Notes: a model not told the origin generated them from the sequence alone. DNA of 29,027 nt from CAG-303 sp034172985 (GCA_034172985.1 JAXFDY010000155.1:1-29027), one strand, 5' to 3'; shown: positions 15,842 through 23,674, counted from the stretch's first letter. Program-made: numbers and translations.

Positions 15842-16843
15842 TTATCTCGGCTGTTCCAGGAATCGTCTTTCTTCATGATGAACTACTACTTTATCATTGC
15901 CTTGTGTCATTTTACCAATGACTGCGGCATCAATTCCCTTCTCCTCCAATACTTTTACAAGTCCTGCGCCATCTGCCGTAACAATCAGCATGGATCCTGC
16001 AGACGGCATAAGAAACGGATTTACATCCAGATATTCACTTAACTCGATGGTCTCCTGACGCACAGGAATCTGTGTCAGAGAAACCTCAAGACCCATATGC
16101 AGTTTTTCTCCTAACTCCCACAATCCGCCAAACACACCGGTTTCGGACAAATCATGCATACAGGTTACTCCATAGTCCGTGGCCGCCTGTGCCTCCGAAA
16201 CAACTTCTAATTCCTCCGTGGATACCATTGCAGCCTCCACATAAGCTTTGGAAAAACGTTTTTCTAATCGATTTTTCCCGAAAGCCGCCATCAGTCCTGT
16301 TCCTTCCAGTCCCATGGCTTTTGTCATGACAATATCCTGTCCCCACACATTTTCCTTTGCCATATTATGCTGCCATTCCCTGCGATACCCATATGCCGTG
16401 ACTGAATAAACAGGGCTGGTGACATATGAAGATACTTCCGAATGTCCTCCGGCTATTTGCAAATCCAGCCGTTCTGCCACATTTGCAAACGCATCCATGA
16501 CTTTCTTAATCAATGGTTCTTCCATGTTCTCCGGCAATATCATGGCAATCTGCAAAGCAAATGGTTTTCCCCCTTCAGCCGCCACACTATTTACTGCATG
16601 AATAGCTGTCAGTTCCGGTGAAATCAGTTCCCTTGCAAGACTGCTTTCCTGCTCCTGAAATGATTGCCCCAGAAAACCAAACGAACCGGAACAGGCTACT
16701 GCCGTAACCAGCTCACCCGGAACCTTCATAACCGCAGCATCAGCACCGACCCTTGCACCCTGCACAACTTCATTTCTCTTATTCTTAATCTTTTTCAAGA
16801 CAGACCTGCTTAACACAAGCTCTGATAATTTCCCAGTCTTCAA
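15842..16843 (-). CDS. PurM/HypE-like (AIR synthase-related) protein of unknown substrate
   Basis: A 333-residue protein of the PurM superfamily (PurM, HypE, ThiL, SelD relatives). The N-terminal half has GARVGADAAVMKVPG, resembling the ATP/metal loop, and HAVNSVAAEGGKPFALQIA. The C-terminal half has GQDIVMTKAMGLEGTGLMAA and MHDLSETGVFGGLWELGE, which correspond to the conserved AIRS_C segments. It ends in RFLEQPR and lacks the C-terminal Cys of HypE, and there are no hydrogenase genes nearby, so HypE is unlikely. Annotated relatives are usually called AIR synthase-related or hydrogenase-maturation factor. The start is TTG at 16843, seven bases after GAGG. It precedes the Lrp/aminotransferase pair by 24 bases, but no shared pathway is evident. 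Confidence 0.75.
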   Translation of the reverse strand: MKTGKLSELVLSRSVLKKIKNKRNEVVQGARVGADAAVMKVPGELVTAVACSGSFGFLGQSFQEQESSLARELISPELTAIHAVNSVAAEGGKPFALQIAMILPENMEEPLIKKVMDAFANVAERLDLQIAGGHSEVSSYVTSPVYSVTAYGYRREWQHNMAKENVWGQDIVMTKAMGLEGTGLMAAFGKNRLEKRFSKAYVEAAMVSTEELEVVSEAQAATDYGVTCMHDLSETGVFGGLWELGEKLHMGLEVSLTQIPVRQETIELSEYLDVNPFLMPSAGSMLIVTADGAGLVKVLEEKGIDAAVIGKMTQGNDKVVVHHEERRFLEQPR

Positions 16844-16899
16844 TTTCCACCCTCACTTCATCATATAAATTTTATTTATTGACGAAAATAATATGAACC

Positions 16900-16930
16900 A
16901 TTATACTTATTCTTAAAGCAAGTAAGACAA
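16900..16930 (-). promoter_or_regulatory. Weak candidate promoter before the PurM-like gene
   Basis: A perfect -10 TATAAT (16900-16905, minus strand) is paired only with a poor -35, TTGTCT at 16925-16930 with a 19-base spacer. It lies over the end of the 33-aa peptide gene, about 57 bases before the PurM-like start. It may give this operon its own promoter. Confidence 0.35.
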
Positions 16931-17014
16931 AAATGGAACTATCATGGAGAGTACTAAAATAATAGCAATAACTGCAACAATTTTTTTCTGTGTTTTAGGA
17001 TTCCAAATATTCAT
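16913..17014 (-). CDS. 33-residue single-pass membrane peptide
   Basis: A short gene: ATG at 17014 with a perfect GGAGG seven bases upstream, 33 codons and a TAA stop. The peptide starts MNIWNPKTQKKI with a positively charged N-terminal stretch, then one hydrophobic helix (about residues 12-33; VAVIAIILVLSMIVPFL) and ends in SYLL. The positive-inside rule places the N-terminus in the cytoplasm. The layout resembles Prli42-type small membrane proteins of Firmicutes, but 33 residues cannot prove homology. It is divergent from the membrane-anchored gene at 17069 and lies upstream of the PurM-like gene. The ribosome binding site and amphipathic charge pattern make it credible. Confidence 0.65.
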   Translation of the reverse strand: MNIWNPKTQKKIVAVIAIILVLSMIVPFLSYLL

Positions 17015-17068
17015 GATTTTACCTCCAAAAAATTTGTTTTATGATCACCGCAGAATGAGAGGACCAAC

Positions 17069-17695
17069 ATGAGATACTATTATCCAATCTTCGGCTGTTT
17101 TCTTATCTTTATTGTATGGCTCACTTATGAGCTGAGAAAAAGCCGTCGAAAAATGAATGAACAGAACAGCAGTTTTTGGGAAAAGGAGGCTGCTGCCAAT
17201 CTTACCAGACGGGTATCGCCTGATTCCCTTCCCTACATACAGATTCCTCTGGATCGCTTTCCCATAGGAAAATATCAGGATTCCGTATTAAGCACCTGCG
17301 AATCAACCCTTCAGTCTCTCAGTACGAAAAAGATACTGAATCTCACAGGAAAAACTTCAACTGAACTGAAAGCGGAGTATGGTCCTGCCAATCTTTCTCT
17401 GTTAGATGAATGCGATATGAATTATACTGAACTCGTAAAAACGATTGCCAGCTATGGTTCCCGTCTTCATGAACTAAATCATGACCAGGAATCTATCACT
17501 GTTCTTGAGTTCGGCATAGCTATTTTAACAGATATATGCTCCAATTACAAGCTTTTAGCCATGCTTTATGCGAAACAGGGAGAACATGATAAAATCGAAG
17601 GCCTGATCCAAACGGCCGAACAGCTTGACTCTCTGATGAAACATCATATCATCGAAAGCCTGAAAAGTACTCTTATCTCCCATACTGAGAAATGA
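17069..17695 (+). CDS. Unrecognised membrane-anchored protein with helical (TPR-like) C-terminus
   Basis: I do not recognise a named family. The 208-residue product has an N-terminal membrane anchor (about 4-22, YYPIFGCFLIFIVWLTYEL) followed by basic residues (RKSRRK), so the rest is probably cytoplasmic. Residues 40-110 are mixed, with RVSPDSLPYIQIPLDRFP. From about 115 to 205 the sequence is helical with an alternating pattern typical of tetratricopeptide repeats (LDECDMNYTELVKTIASYG; NHDQESITVLEFGIAI; YKLLAMLYAKQGEHDKIEGL). The start ATG follows GAGAGG. It stands alone on the plus strand and its last 23 bases overlap the end of the convergent exonuclease gene. A scaffolding role is possible but unproven. 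Confidence 0.65.
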   Translation: MRYYYPIFGCFLIFIVWLTYELRKSRRKMNEQNSSFWEKEAAANLTRRVSPDSLPYIQIPLDRFPIGKYQDSVLSTCESTLQSLSTKKILNLTGKTSTELKAEYGPANLSLLDECDMNYTELVKTIASYGSRLHELNHDQESITVLEFGIAILTDICSNYKLLAMLYAKQGEHDKIEGLIQTAEQLDSLMKHHIIESLKSTLISHTEK

Positions 17696-18386
17696 TGTGA
17701 TCAATCATTTTAGATGCATCGCTTTTTGTAAGAAGATCCAACTCACAGTCAGCCTCTATCCCATGCCGCATCAGAAGCGATCTTAAATACTTCTGCTGTT
17801 TCATGGTAATCGGGCTGTCTTTTTTTACCGTAAAACATAAGGCCTTTGGTTCAAAATCTTTCTCATCTGTTTCTTCCTCTCCCAGAAAACGTTCACACAA
17901 AATCTGATACAGCTCCCCTGTCACTTTTGCATCATTCCACGCACGATGATGCTGCAAATCTTCAATGCCAAAATACTCACACAAATAATCCAGCCGTCTG
18001 CTTGGCAGATCCGGCAAATATTTTCTTGCTATCTTCAGCGTATCCAGTCCCTGCTTTTCGAATCTCAGACCTTCCGCACTGGCTGCTGTCTTTAAAAATC
18101 CATAGTCAAACATCAGATTATGCCCAAGAAGCGGTAAATCCTCCGTAAAATCAATAAATTCTTTTATCACATCCCTGATATTTCCTGCATCCCGGACCAT
18201 ATCATCTGTAATGCCCACAAGCTCGACGATGCGTTCACTAATGGGTATTCCCGGATTCACAAACGTATTATAAACCTCAGGCTCATACCCTTTTCTTATC
18301 TTAATTGCACCGATTTCAATAATTTTATCTCTTTTTACTTCCAGACCTGTTGTCTCCAAATCTACAATTACATAGTTTTCCAACAT
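17673..18386 (-). CDS. DEDDh 3'-5' exonuclease (DNA polymerase III epsilon-like)
   Basis: A 237-residue exonuclease of the DnaQ/RNase T superfamily. All catalytic residues are seen: Asp9 and Glu11 (VDLETTG), Asp94 (NLMFDYGFL), and His147 with Asp152 (HHRAWNDA). The last 60 residues form a small extra helical domain (MKQQKYLRSLL ... LTKSDASKMIDHII) that resembles a motif found in various stand-alone nuclease-associated proteins. Substrate (DNA proofreading, DNA repair or RNA) is not decided. The start ATG at 18386 has AGGAGA upstream and lies 10 bases after the radical SAM gene. The 3' end overlaps the convergent plus-strand gene by 23 bases. Confidence 0.9.
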   Translation of the reverse strand: MLENYVIVDLETTGLEVKRDKIIEIGAIKIRKGYEPEVYNTFVNPGIPISERIVELVGITDDMVRDAGNIRDVIKEFIDFTEDLPLLGHNLMFDYGFLKTAASAEGLRFEKQGLDTLKIARKYLPDLPSRRLDYLCEYFGIEDLQHHRAWNDAKVTGELYQILCERFLGEEETDEKDFEPKALCFTVKKDSPITMKQQKYLRSLLMRHGIEADCELDLLTKSDASKMIDHIISQYGR

Positions 18387-18395
18387 GTGATTCTC

Positions 18396-20234
18396 CTATA
18401 TCATCCTAACCTCATAAACAGATGCATTATGATTTAAAGGATCTCTCTTCTCATAGTCAAAATAAATAATTTTTTTCCCTTTCTCCGGTTTATCATCTGA
18501 TTCCATCTCTGCTATCTTAAAGTCCGCTCCCAACCGGCACAGATCGTTAAGTGTTTCCTCCGAAACCAGCTCCACATGTTCCTGTTTTTTCAGGTCGAAA
18601 TAAACTGTCACCTCATGAAATAGTTTTTTCCGGTCACTTGTTTCTGCGGCAAAGTCCGGTCTTGTTTTCATATTTTCTCTCAGATATAAATCAAAAGTCA
18701 TCATTTCTCTAAACACCCTTTTATCTTCTTTCGGATATTTCTCCTGAAAAAAATTCTGTAAGATATAATACCGGTCGATTCGGGCATGTTTTTTTAACCT
18801 GTCATAATGAATTTCATAATACTTGTTAAGTTCATAATAAAATTGAAAAGGTGTTTCAAAATAATTCTCAAGGTACTTTAAGGTATAAGTAAACTGTCCG
18901 CTGTTATAATAATTCTCAACCATCTCTTCCACACCCTTCAGAAGCAGTACATCATCATAACTAAGCCACTTGGTAAATAACACTTCGTAGGGAGCATAAG
19001 CCTTGTGTGCCAGCCCGTATTCCTGCTTCTTTTCCCCGATTCCCGAACCTTTCAGAACCTTCAAAAATCCAAGCTGAAGCTGATCTGCATACATTTTATA
19101 AACATCATTAAAAGACTTCTCAAAGGTCTCCAGATTTTCAAAAGGAAGACCTGCGATTAAATCCAGATGAAGATTTATATTGTGAAATTGTCGTATTGTT
19201 GTAACTGCATGCTCCAATGCAGATAAATCCATTTTTCTGCTGACTTCTTTTATCGTGGCATCATGTGTAGACTGTACCCCGATTTCAAGTTGTACCAGAC
19301 CCGGACGCATTTTCCCGAGTACTTCCAGTTCCTCCTCGTCCAATAAGTCTGCACCGATTTCAAAATGAAAATTTGTAGTTCCATTGTCATGCTCCAGAAT
19401 ATAATTCCAGATGGCCAGTGCATGCTTTTTATTGCAATTAAAAGTTCGGTCCACAAATTTTACCTGGGGTACTTTTTGATCAATAAAAAACTGCAGTTCC
19501 TCTGTCACAAGGGAAAGCTCACGAAACCGCAGAGTTTTGTCTATAGAGGACAAGCAATAACTGCAGGAAAATGGGCATCCCCTGCTGCTTTCATAATAAA
19601 TAATCCTGTTTTGTAATTCTACAAACAGCGAATTTGGAACAATCGCTACCGTGCCATCTTCTTTCTGCTGTCTTTCCCCATAAGGAAATGGCAACTGGCT
19701 TAAATTTATGGGAAGTTCCGGCGGATTCTTTATGGAAGGATGATATGTGATGCCCGGAATATCCATTCTTTCTTCATAACCCTCTGTCTCAAGTGTCCTT
19801 TCACAATAAGACCTTGTCTTTTTACATTTTCCGTAATAGTTACAGAGATTTGTAAATACCTTTTCTCCTTCCCCATACATCACGCCGGCCAATTCAGGAA
19901 ATTCCTCCAGAACTTTTTCTGCATCATAAGACACCTCCGGTCCGCCAAGCCAGATATCCGTATCAGGAAGCAGTGTTTTTAATTCCTTTATAAGTATTTT
20001 TACATAATTAATATTCCAGATATAACAGGAAAAGCACAAAACATCTGCTTTTTCCCGATATAAATTTTCCAGGATTTCATCTACCGTGGTATTAATCGTA
20101 AATTCCCGATAGGAAATATCAATATTTTCCTTTGCTTCAGGATTTGCAAATACTTCCGCATAAGCTTTTAAGTCATAGACAGCCAGATTTGAATGTATAT
20201 ATTTTGCATTGATTGCAGTCAATAAAATCTTCAT
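18396..20234 (-). CDS. B12-binding-domain radical SAM protein, DUF4080 type
   Basis: A 612-residue radical SAM protein. The N-terminal cobalamin-binding-like Rossmann domain (about 1-150) starts MKILLTAINAKYIHSNLAVY and has IWLGGPEVSYDAEKV. The radical SAM core (about 205-420) carries the cluster cysteines Cys220, Cys224 and Cys227 (GCPFSCSYC). The C-terminal part (about 425-600) matches the DUF4080 type. It probably catalyses a methylation or other radical modification using cobalamin; the substrate is unknown. The start is ATG at 20234, overlapping the M20 peptidase stop as ATGA and preceded by AAAGGA. A longer frame back to 20348 only re-reads the peptidase gene and is not used. Confidence 0.85.
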   Translation of the reverse strand: MKILLTAINAKYIHSNLAVYDLKAYAEVFANPEAKENIDISYREFTINTTVDEILENLYREKADVLCFSCYIWNINYVKILIKELKTLLPDTDIWLGGPEVSYDAEKVLEEFPELAGVMYGEGEKVFTNLCNYYGKCKKTRSYCERTLETEGYEERMDIPGITYHPSIKNPPELPINLSQLPFPYGERQQKEDGTVAIVPNSLFVELQNRIIYYESSRGCPFSCSYCLSSIDKTLRFRELSLVTEELQFFIDQKVPQVKFVDRTFNCNKKHALAIWNYILEHDNGTTNFHFEIGADLLDEEELEVLGKMRPGLVQLEIGVQSTHDATIKEVSRKMDLSALEHAVTTIRQFHNINLHLDLIAGLPFENLETFEKSFNDVYKMYADQLQLGFLKVLKGSGIGEKKQEYGLAHKAYAPYEVLFTKWLSYDDVLLLKGVEEMVENYYNSGQFTYTLKYLENYFETPFQFYYELNKYYEIHYDRLKKHARIDRYYILQNFFQEKYPKEDKRVFREMMTFDLYLRENMKTRPDFAAETSDRKKLFHEVTVYFDLKKQEHVELVSEETLNDLCRLGADFKIAEMESDDKPEKGKKIIYFDYEKRDPLNHNASVYEVRMI

Positions 20235-21397
20235 CTGCTCATCCTTTCCATTGTTTTCAACGCTATTTCCAGGCCGTTTCTTAAAGAATCCAGCCGGATA
20301 TATTCCTCTCTTGTATGCTCTCCCTTCCCTATGCAGGTACCAATACATACTGCTGGAATGCCCCGGGATAAGGGAATGTTACAATCTGTAGAACCAGTGG
20401 CAAATCCCGGCATTTTGCCTGTCACCTGAAGGATAATGTTTTTCATTTCCTCTTCCAGTCTTTCCTGCTGCTGCTTCTTTTCATCAGAGAAAACGCCCAT
20501 GGAAGGCCTGGTTCCAATCAATGTTTTTATTATTTTCATATCCGGACCTGACTCTTCCTGTACCATTTTTATTATTTCTTCAAAAATGCTTTCAATCTTT
20601 TTTATGGAATCCTCACAATCCGACCGCCATTCAAAGAAGGCTTCACACTTCTGGGCAATAGTGTTAACAGAAGTTCCCCCTGAAATCAATCCCACATTGT
20701 AAGTGGTTCGACCTTCCATTTCTCCCACATTTATCTCATAAAATTTTTGTATAATTTCCGACATCAGGACAATGGCATTCAGATTTCCAAAATCATTTAA
20801 CGCATGTCCTCCGGGAACTGATATTTCCAGACGATATCTGACAGAACCTACCGCCTTGTTAAAAATAGTTTCATAATCCAAATCAAATGCAACCATTTCT
20901 TCCACATTTTGATATGCTTCAAATGCTCTCCTGCATCCTTTCAGATTTCCTGTTCCCTCCTCGCAGGAGTCGAATACCAGAGTCAACGGCCGTTCAGGAA
21001 TAAAATGCTCACTAAAAATATACTTTGCACAAAACAGCAGTGCACACACGTTTGCACGATTATCTTTCGCCCCGGGACCATACAGACAGCCCTCCCGCTC
21101 CTCCCAAAAAATCTCATCATCGGGAAAAACCGTATCCACATGTGCCATAATCATGCCACAGCCTTTTGTACCGGATCCAAAATCACCAATCTCACAGTAC
21201 ACATTATAAGAATCATCCGTTCTGACTTTTGCAAATGGATACCCTGTCCTTTCCAATTCATTCTGCAGATATTCCATAAGAAAGTGGGATATTTTCTCCT
21301 CCCCATAGGAAGGTGCCGGTATTTCAATCAATTTTTTCAGTACCCTGATATATTCCTGTATATTCCCCTCTGCAAATGCAGCTATCCTGGTTTCCAT
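20231..21397 (-). CDS. M20-family metallopeptidase
   Basis: A 388-residue zinc metallopeptidase of the M20 clan (peptidase T, ArgE, DapE, CPG2 relatives). Metal-site motifs are IMAHVDTVFPD (His and catalytic Asp), YGPGAKDNRAN (bridging Asp), SCEEGTGN (catalytic and metal Glu) and KGEHTREEY (last His). A dimerisation domain lies in the middle (GGHALNDFGN). It probably removes amino acids from small peptides or acyl groups from amino acids; the exact substrate is open. The start ATG at 21397 has AAAGGAG at the right distance. It is coupled to the radical SAM gene by a four-base overlap. A terminator sits only about 20 bases upstream, leaving no room for a promoter in that gap. Confidence 0.88.
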   Translation of the reverse strand: METRIAAFAEGNIQEYIRVLKKLIEIPAPSYGEEKISHFLMEYLQNELERTGYPFAKVRTDDSYNVYCEIGDFGSGTKGCGMIMAHVDTVFPDDEIFWEEREGCLYGPGAKDNRANVCALLFCAKYIFSEHFIPERPLTLVFDSCEEGTGNLKGCRRAFEAYQNVEEMVAFDLDYETIFNKAVGSVRYRLEISVPGGHALNDFGNLNAIVLMSEIIQKFYEINVGEMEGRTTYNVGLISGGTSVNTIAQKCEAFFEWRSDCEDSIKKIESIFEEIIKMVQEESGPDMKIIKTLIGTRPSMGVFSDEKKQQQERLEEEMKNIILQVTGKMPGFATGSTDCNIPLSRGIPAVCIGTCIGKGEHTREEYIRLDSLRNGLEIALKTMERMSR

Positions 21398-21415
21398 ATA
21401 ATCTCCTTTCACTAC

Positions 21416-21449
21416 AAAAATCACCTGCCTCCTTCTCAGAAGACAGGTG
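21416..21449 (-). terminator. Intrinsic terminator after degV
   Basis: Minus strand: a 12-pair stem from CACCTGTCTTCT to AGGAGGCAGGTG (two G-U pairs) with a GAGA tetraloop, followed by ATTTTTG. It begins a few bases after the degV stop. The run of five T is modest, so some read-through into the M20 peptidase gene is expected. Confidence 0.82.
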
Positions 21450-21453
21450 TCTG

Positions 21454-22323
21454 CTACATTCTTTTTACAACTGCCAGTGCCAGTGCTCCCGGTCCGATAT
21501 GACAGGAAACGCTAAGTGATAAATGGTCAACATAGATTTCTCCTGTATATTCCGGAAAAGCTTCTAAGACTTCCTGTTTAAATCGCATTGCTTCTTCCAG
21601 ATTCTGCGTATGGGCAATCTCCAGATGCATCGTATTCACATCACCGCCAAAACGTGTTTCAATATCATTTTTCACAGCATTAATCATAAGGTTCTTCGCC
21701 TGTGTAATGGTTCTTGCCTTTGCAAAAGCATCCAGTTTTTCTCCCTGAATCTGAAGAACCGGTTTCAGCTTCAGTATTGTTCCCAGTGCTGCTGCCGCAG
21801 GCGTTACTCTTCCACCCTTTTTTAAATATTTTAGTGTATCCACCATAATATAAATGCTGGCTTCAAGCTTCATTTCCATTAATTTTTTTGCAATCTCTTC
21901 CGCTTCCATACCTGCATCAGCCATCTCCTTTGCATCGATTACCGACTGACGCTGGGTCACAGAAATTCTCTGGTTATCGATAACAAATACTTTGCCTTCA
22001 AATTCTTCTTCAGAAGCAAACATCATCGCCGTCTGACAGGAGCCTGATAAACCGGAAGACATGGGAATATGAATCACTGCATCATGATTGGTCAGCAATT
22101 CTCTCCAGAGATTCATAAAGGAATCCGGTGCCGGCTGTGTCGTCGAAATATCTGCTTCTCCACCCAGCTTATGATAAAACTCATCCTGTGACAGGCTGAT
22201 ATCCTCAAAATACGTTTTTCCATCTATATCAAATGGCATCGGAACTACATAAATCCCCATCTCCGTTGCCTGTTTCTGTGTAATTCCGCTATTACTATCT
22301 GTTACAATTGCTATTTTAGCCAA
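21454..22323 (-). CDS. DegV-family fatty-acid-binding protein
   Basis: A 289-residue DegV (FakB-like) protein that binds a fatty acid and presents it to a fatty-acid kinase. Signatures are AIVTDSNSGI at the N-terminus, ISTTQPAPDSF (DegV Thr-Thr-Gln/Ser-Pro loop) and IPMSSGLSGSCQTA, with KYLKKGGRVTPAAAALG in the C-terminal domain. The start is TTG at 22323, chosen because GGGAGG lies eight bases upstream and the fold begins here; an ATG ten codons earlier would precede that site. No kinase gene (fakA) is in the window. The gene has its own promoter and its own terminator. Confidence 0.9.
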   Translation of the reverse strand: MAKIAIVTDSNSGITQKQATEMGIYVVPMPFDIDGKTYFEDISLSQDEFYHKLGGEADISTTQPAPDSFMNLWRELLTNHDAVIHIPMSSGLSGSCQTAMMFASEEEFEGKVFVIDNQRISVTQRQSVIDAKEMADAGMEAEEIAKKLMEMKLEASIYIMVDTLKYLKKGGRVTPAAAALGTILKLKPVLQIQGEKLDAFAKARTITQAKNLMINAVKNDIETRFGGDVNTMHLEIAHTQNLEEAMRFKQEVLEAFPEYTGEIYVDHLSLSVSCHIGPGALALAVVKRM

Positions 22324-22374
22324 ACCTGTATCCTCCCAATTATCTGACTGCAAACAGTCTTTTGCTCTTTTTAT

Positions 22375-22403
22375 ATATTAAACCAAAAGTCCTTATAAAT
22401 CAA
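22375..22403 (-). promoter_or_regulatory. Sigma-A promoter of degV
   Basis: Minus strand: -35 TTGATT (22398-22403), 17-base spacer, -10 TAATAT (22375-22380), placed just after the queF stop. The leader contains a small hairpin GACTG-TTTG-CAGTC (22346-22359) before the GGGAGG site. Confidence 0.65.
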
Positions 22404-22411
22404 TGTTTTCC

Positions 22412-22909
22412 TTATCGATTGTCAATTTTTTCCGGATACATATCATGATTTGCCATGCGATTCCATGCAACCTGTTCCCATTTTGTACCAGGCCTGCCAT
22501 AATTGCAGTATGGGTCAATGGAGATTCCCCCTCTAGGTGTAAATTTGCCCCATACTTCAATATATTTCGGATCCATCAGCCGGATCAGATCTTTCATTAT
22601 AATATTCACGCAATCCTCATGGAAATCACCGTGATTCCGAAAACTAAACAAATACAATTTTAATGACTTGCTCTCCACCATTTTCACATCCGGTACATAA
22701 GATATGGTAATCGTAGCAAAATCCGGTTGTCCTGTAATCGGACAAAGACTGGTAAATTCGGGACAATTAAACTTTACAAAATAATCATTATCCTGATGTT
22801 TATTTACAAACGTCTCCAACATCTCCGGTGCATAATCCATCGGATATTTCGTTCCCTGATTCCCCAGTAAAGTAATCCCTTTCTTTTCCTCCGCACTTCT
22901 ACCTTCCAT
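22412..22909 (-). CDS. queF: NADPH-dependent 7-cyano-7-deazaguanine reductase QueF
   Basis: A 165-residue single-domain (YkvM-type) nitrile reductase that converts preQ0 to preQ1, the last soluble step before insertion into tRNA. The nucleophile Cys56 sits in SLCPITGQPDF with Asp63 as proton donor, and the NADPH-binding stretch ESKSLKLYLFSFRNHGDFHE is intact. The T-fold core is complete. The start ATG follows AAGGAG nine bases upstream. It is the last gene of the que operon, 61 bases after queC; the gap holds a 10-pair hairpin. Confidence 0.95.
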   Translation of the reverse strand: MEGRSAEEKKGITLLGNQGTKYPMDYAPEMLETFVNKHQDNDYFVKFNCPEFTSLCPITGQPDFATITISYVPDVKMVESKSLKLYLFSFRNHGDFHEDCVNIIMKDLIRLMDPKYIEVWGKFTPRGGISIDPYCNYGRPGTKWEQVAWNRMANHDMYPEKIDNR

Positions 22910-22938
22910 CTACACATTCTCCTTCTATCTATTTACTC

Positions 22939-22961
22939 TTAGGCGTTTGCGAAACACCTAA
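22939..22961. other. Hairpin between queC and queF
   Basis: A 10-pair inverted repeat: TTAGGTGTTT, loop CGC, AAACGCCTAA on the minus strand (one G-U pair). It is not followed by a T-run in the operon direction, so it is not a standard terminator for queC. It could stabilise the upstream mRNA or modulate queF expression. On the plus strand it is followed by TTTACTTTTTT, but no plus-strand gene ends here. Confidence 0.5.
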
Positions 22962-22970
22962 TTTACTTTT

Positions 22971-23651
22971 TTAATAATCTGCAGGATCTTCCACTCCATT
23001 CAACCGAAATGCTTCCGCGCGGTCTCTGCAGGTTCCACATATGCCACATGGCTTCTCTCCGCCTTCATAACAGCTCCAAGTGTATTCATAAGGAACCCCT
23101 AATTCCAGGCCTTTTTTTACCACTTCTGCCTTCGTCCAGTTTACAAAAGGTGCTTCGATAGTCACTGCATTTCCACTTCCAAGATAAATGGACTCTTTCA
23201 TAGCATTATGAAAGGCACTGGAGCAATCCGGATATGCATTACCCGCTGCATCATCTGCATGTACCCCATAGTAAATCACGCTGCATTTTTTTGAAATAGC
23301 GATACTGGCTGCAGCAGAAAGAAACAGTCCATTCCGAAAAGGAACATAAGTCGACACTGGAGAACCATCTGTCTTTTCTAATTGTTTTGCATAAGATTCA
23401 TGCGGAATTTCTTCCTTAGAATGAGCAAGCAGAGAACAATCGCTATATGCAAATATTGTTTCAAGATTCATGGAAATATGCTCCACTCCATAATAATCTG
23501 TAACTTTATCTGCTGCCTGAATTTCTTTCGTATGCTTCTGCCCGTAAGTCATGGAAAGAGCTGTCACATTTTCCTTCCCATATTCCTTTACCGCCATTCC
23601 AAGGCAGGTCGTACTATCTATTCCTCCACTGACCAATACTAAAGCTCTCAT
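22971..23651 (-). CDS. queC: 7-cyano-7-deazaguanine synthase QueC
   Basis: A 226-residue ATP-dependent enzyme that turns 7-carboxy-7-deazaguanine into preQ0 using ammonia. The PP-loop SGGIDSTT is at 8-15, TYGQKH follows, and the zinc site SCYEGGEKPCGICGTC supplies four cysteines near the C-terminus. The start ATG at 23651 gives the standard MRALVLVSGG beginning and has AGGAG upstream; 43 upstream codons in frame belong to the end of folE and are rejected. It lies 23 bases after folE. Confidence 0.95.
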   Translation of the reverse strand: MRALVLVSGGIDSTTCLGMAVKEYGKENVTALSMTYGQKHTKEIQAADKVTDYYGVEHISMNLETIFAYSDCSLLAHSKEEIPHESYAKQLEKTDGSPVSTYVPFRNGLFLSAAASIAISKKCSVIYYGVHADDAAGNAYPDCSSAFHNAMKESIYLGSGNAVTIEAPFVNWTKAEVVKKGLELGVPYEYTWSCYEGGEKPCGICGTCRDRAEAFRLNGVEDPADY

Positions 23652-23674
23652 ACCATATCTCCTCTCTCTGGTGA

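Noticed and set aside
15842..16843. HypE hydrogenase maturation protein
   Set aside because: The C-terminal cysteine tail of HypE is absent and no other hyp or hydrogenase genes are in the window.
20235..20348. 38-residue N-terminal extension of the radical SAM protein
   Set aside because: It only reads the end of the M20 peptidase gene in another frame; the ATG at 20234 has a ribosome binding site and gives the family-typical N-terminus.
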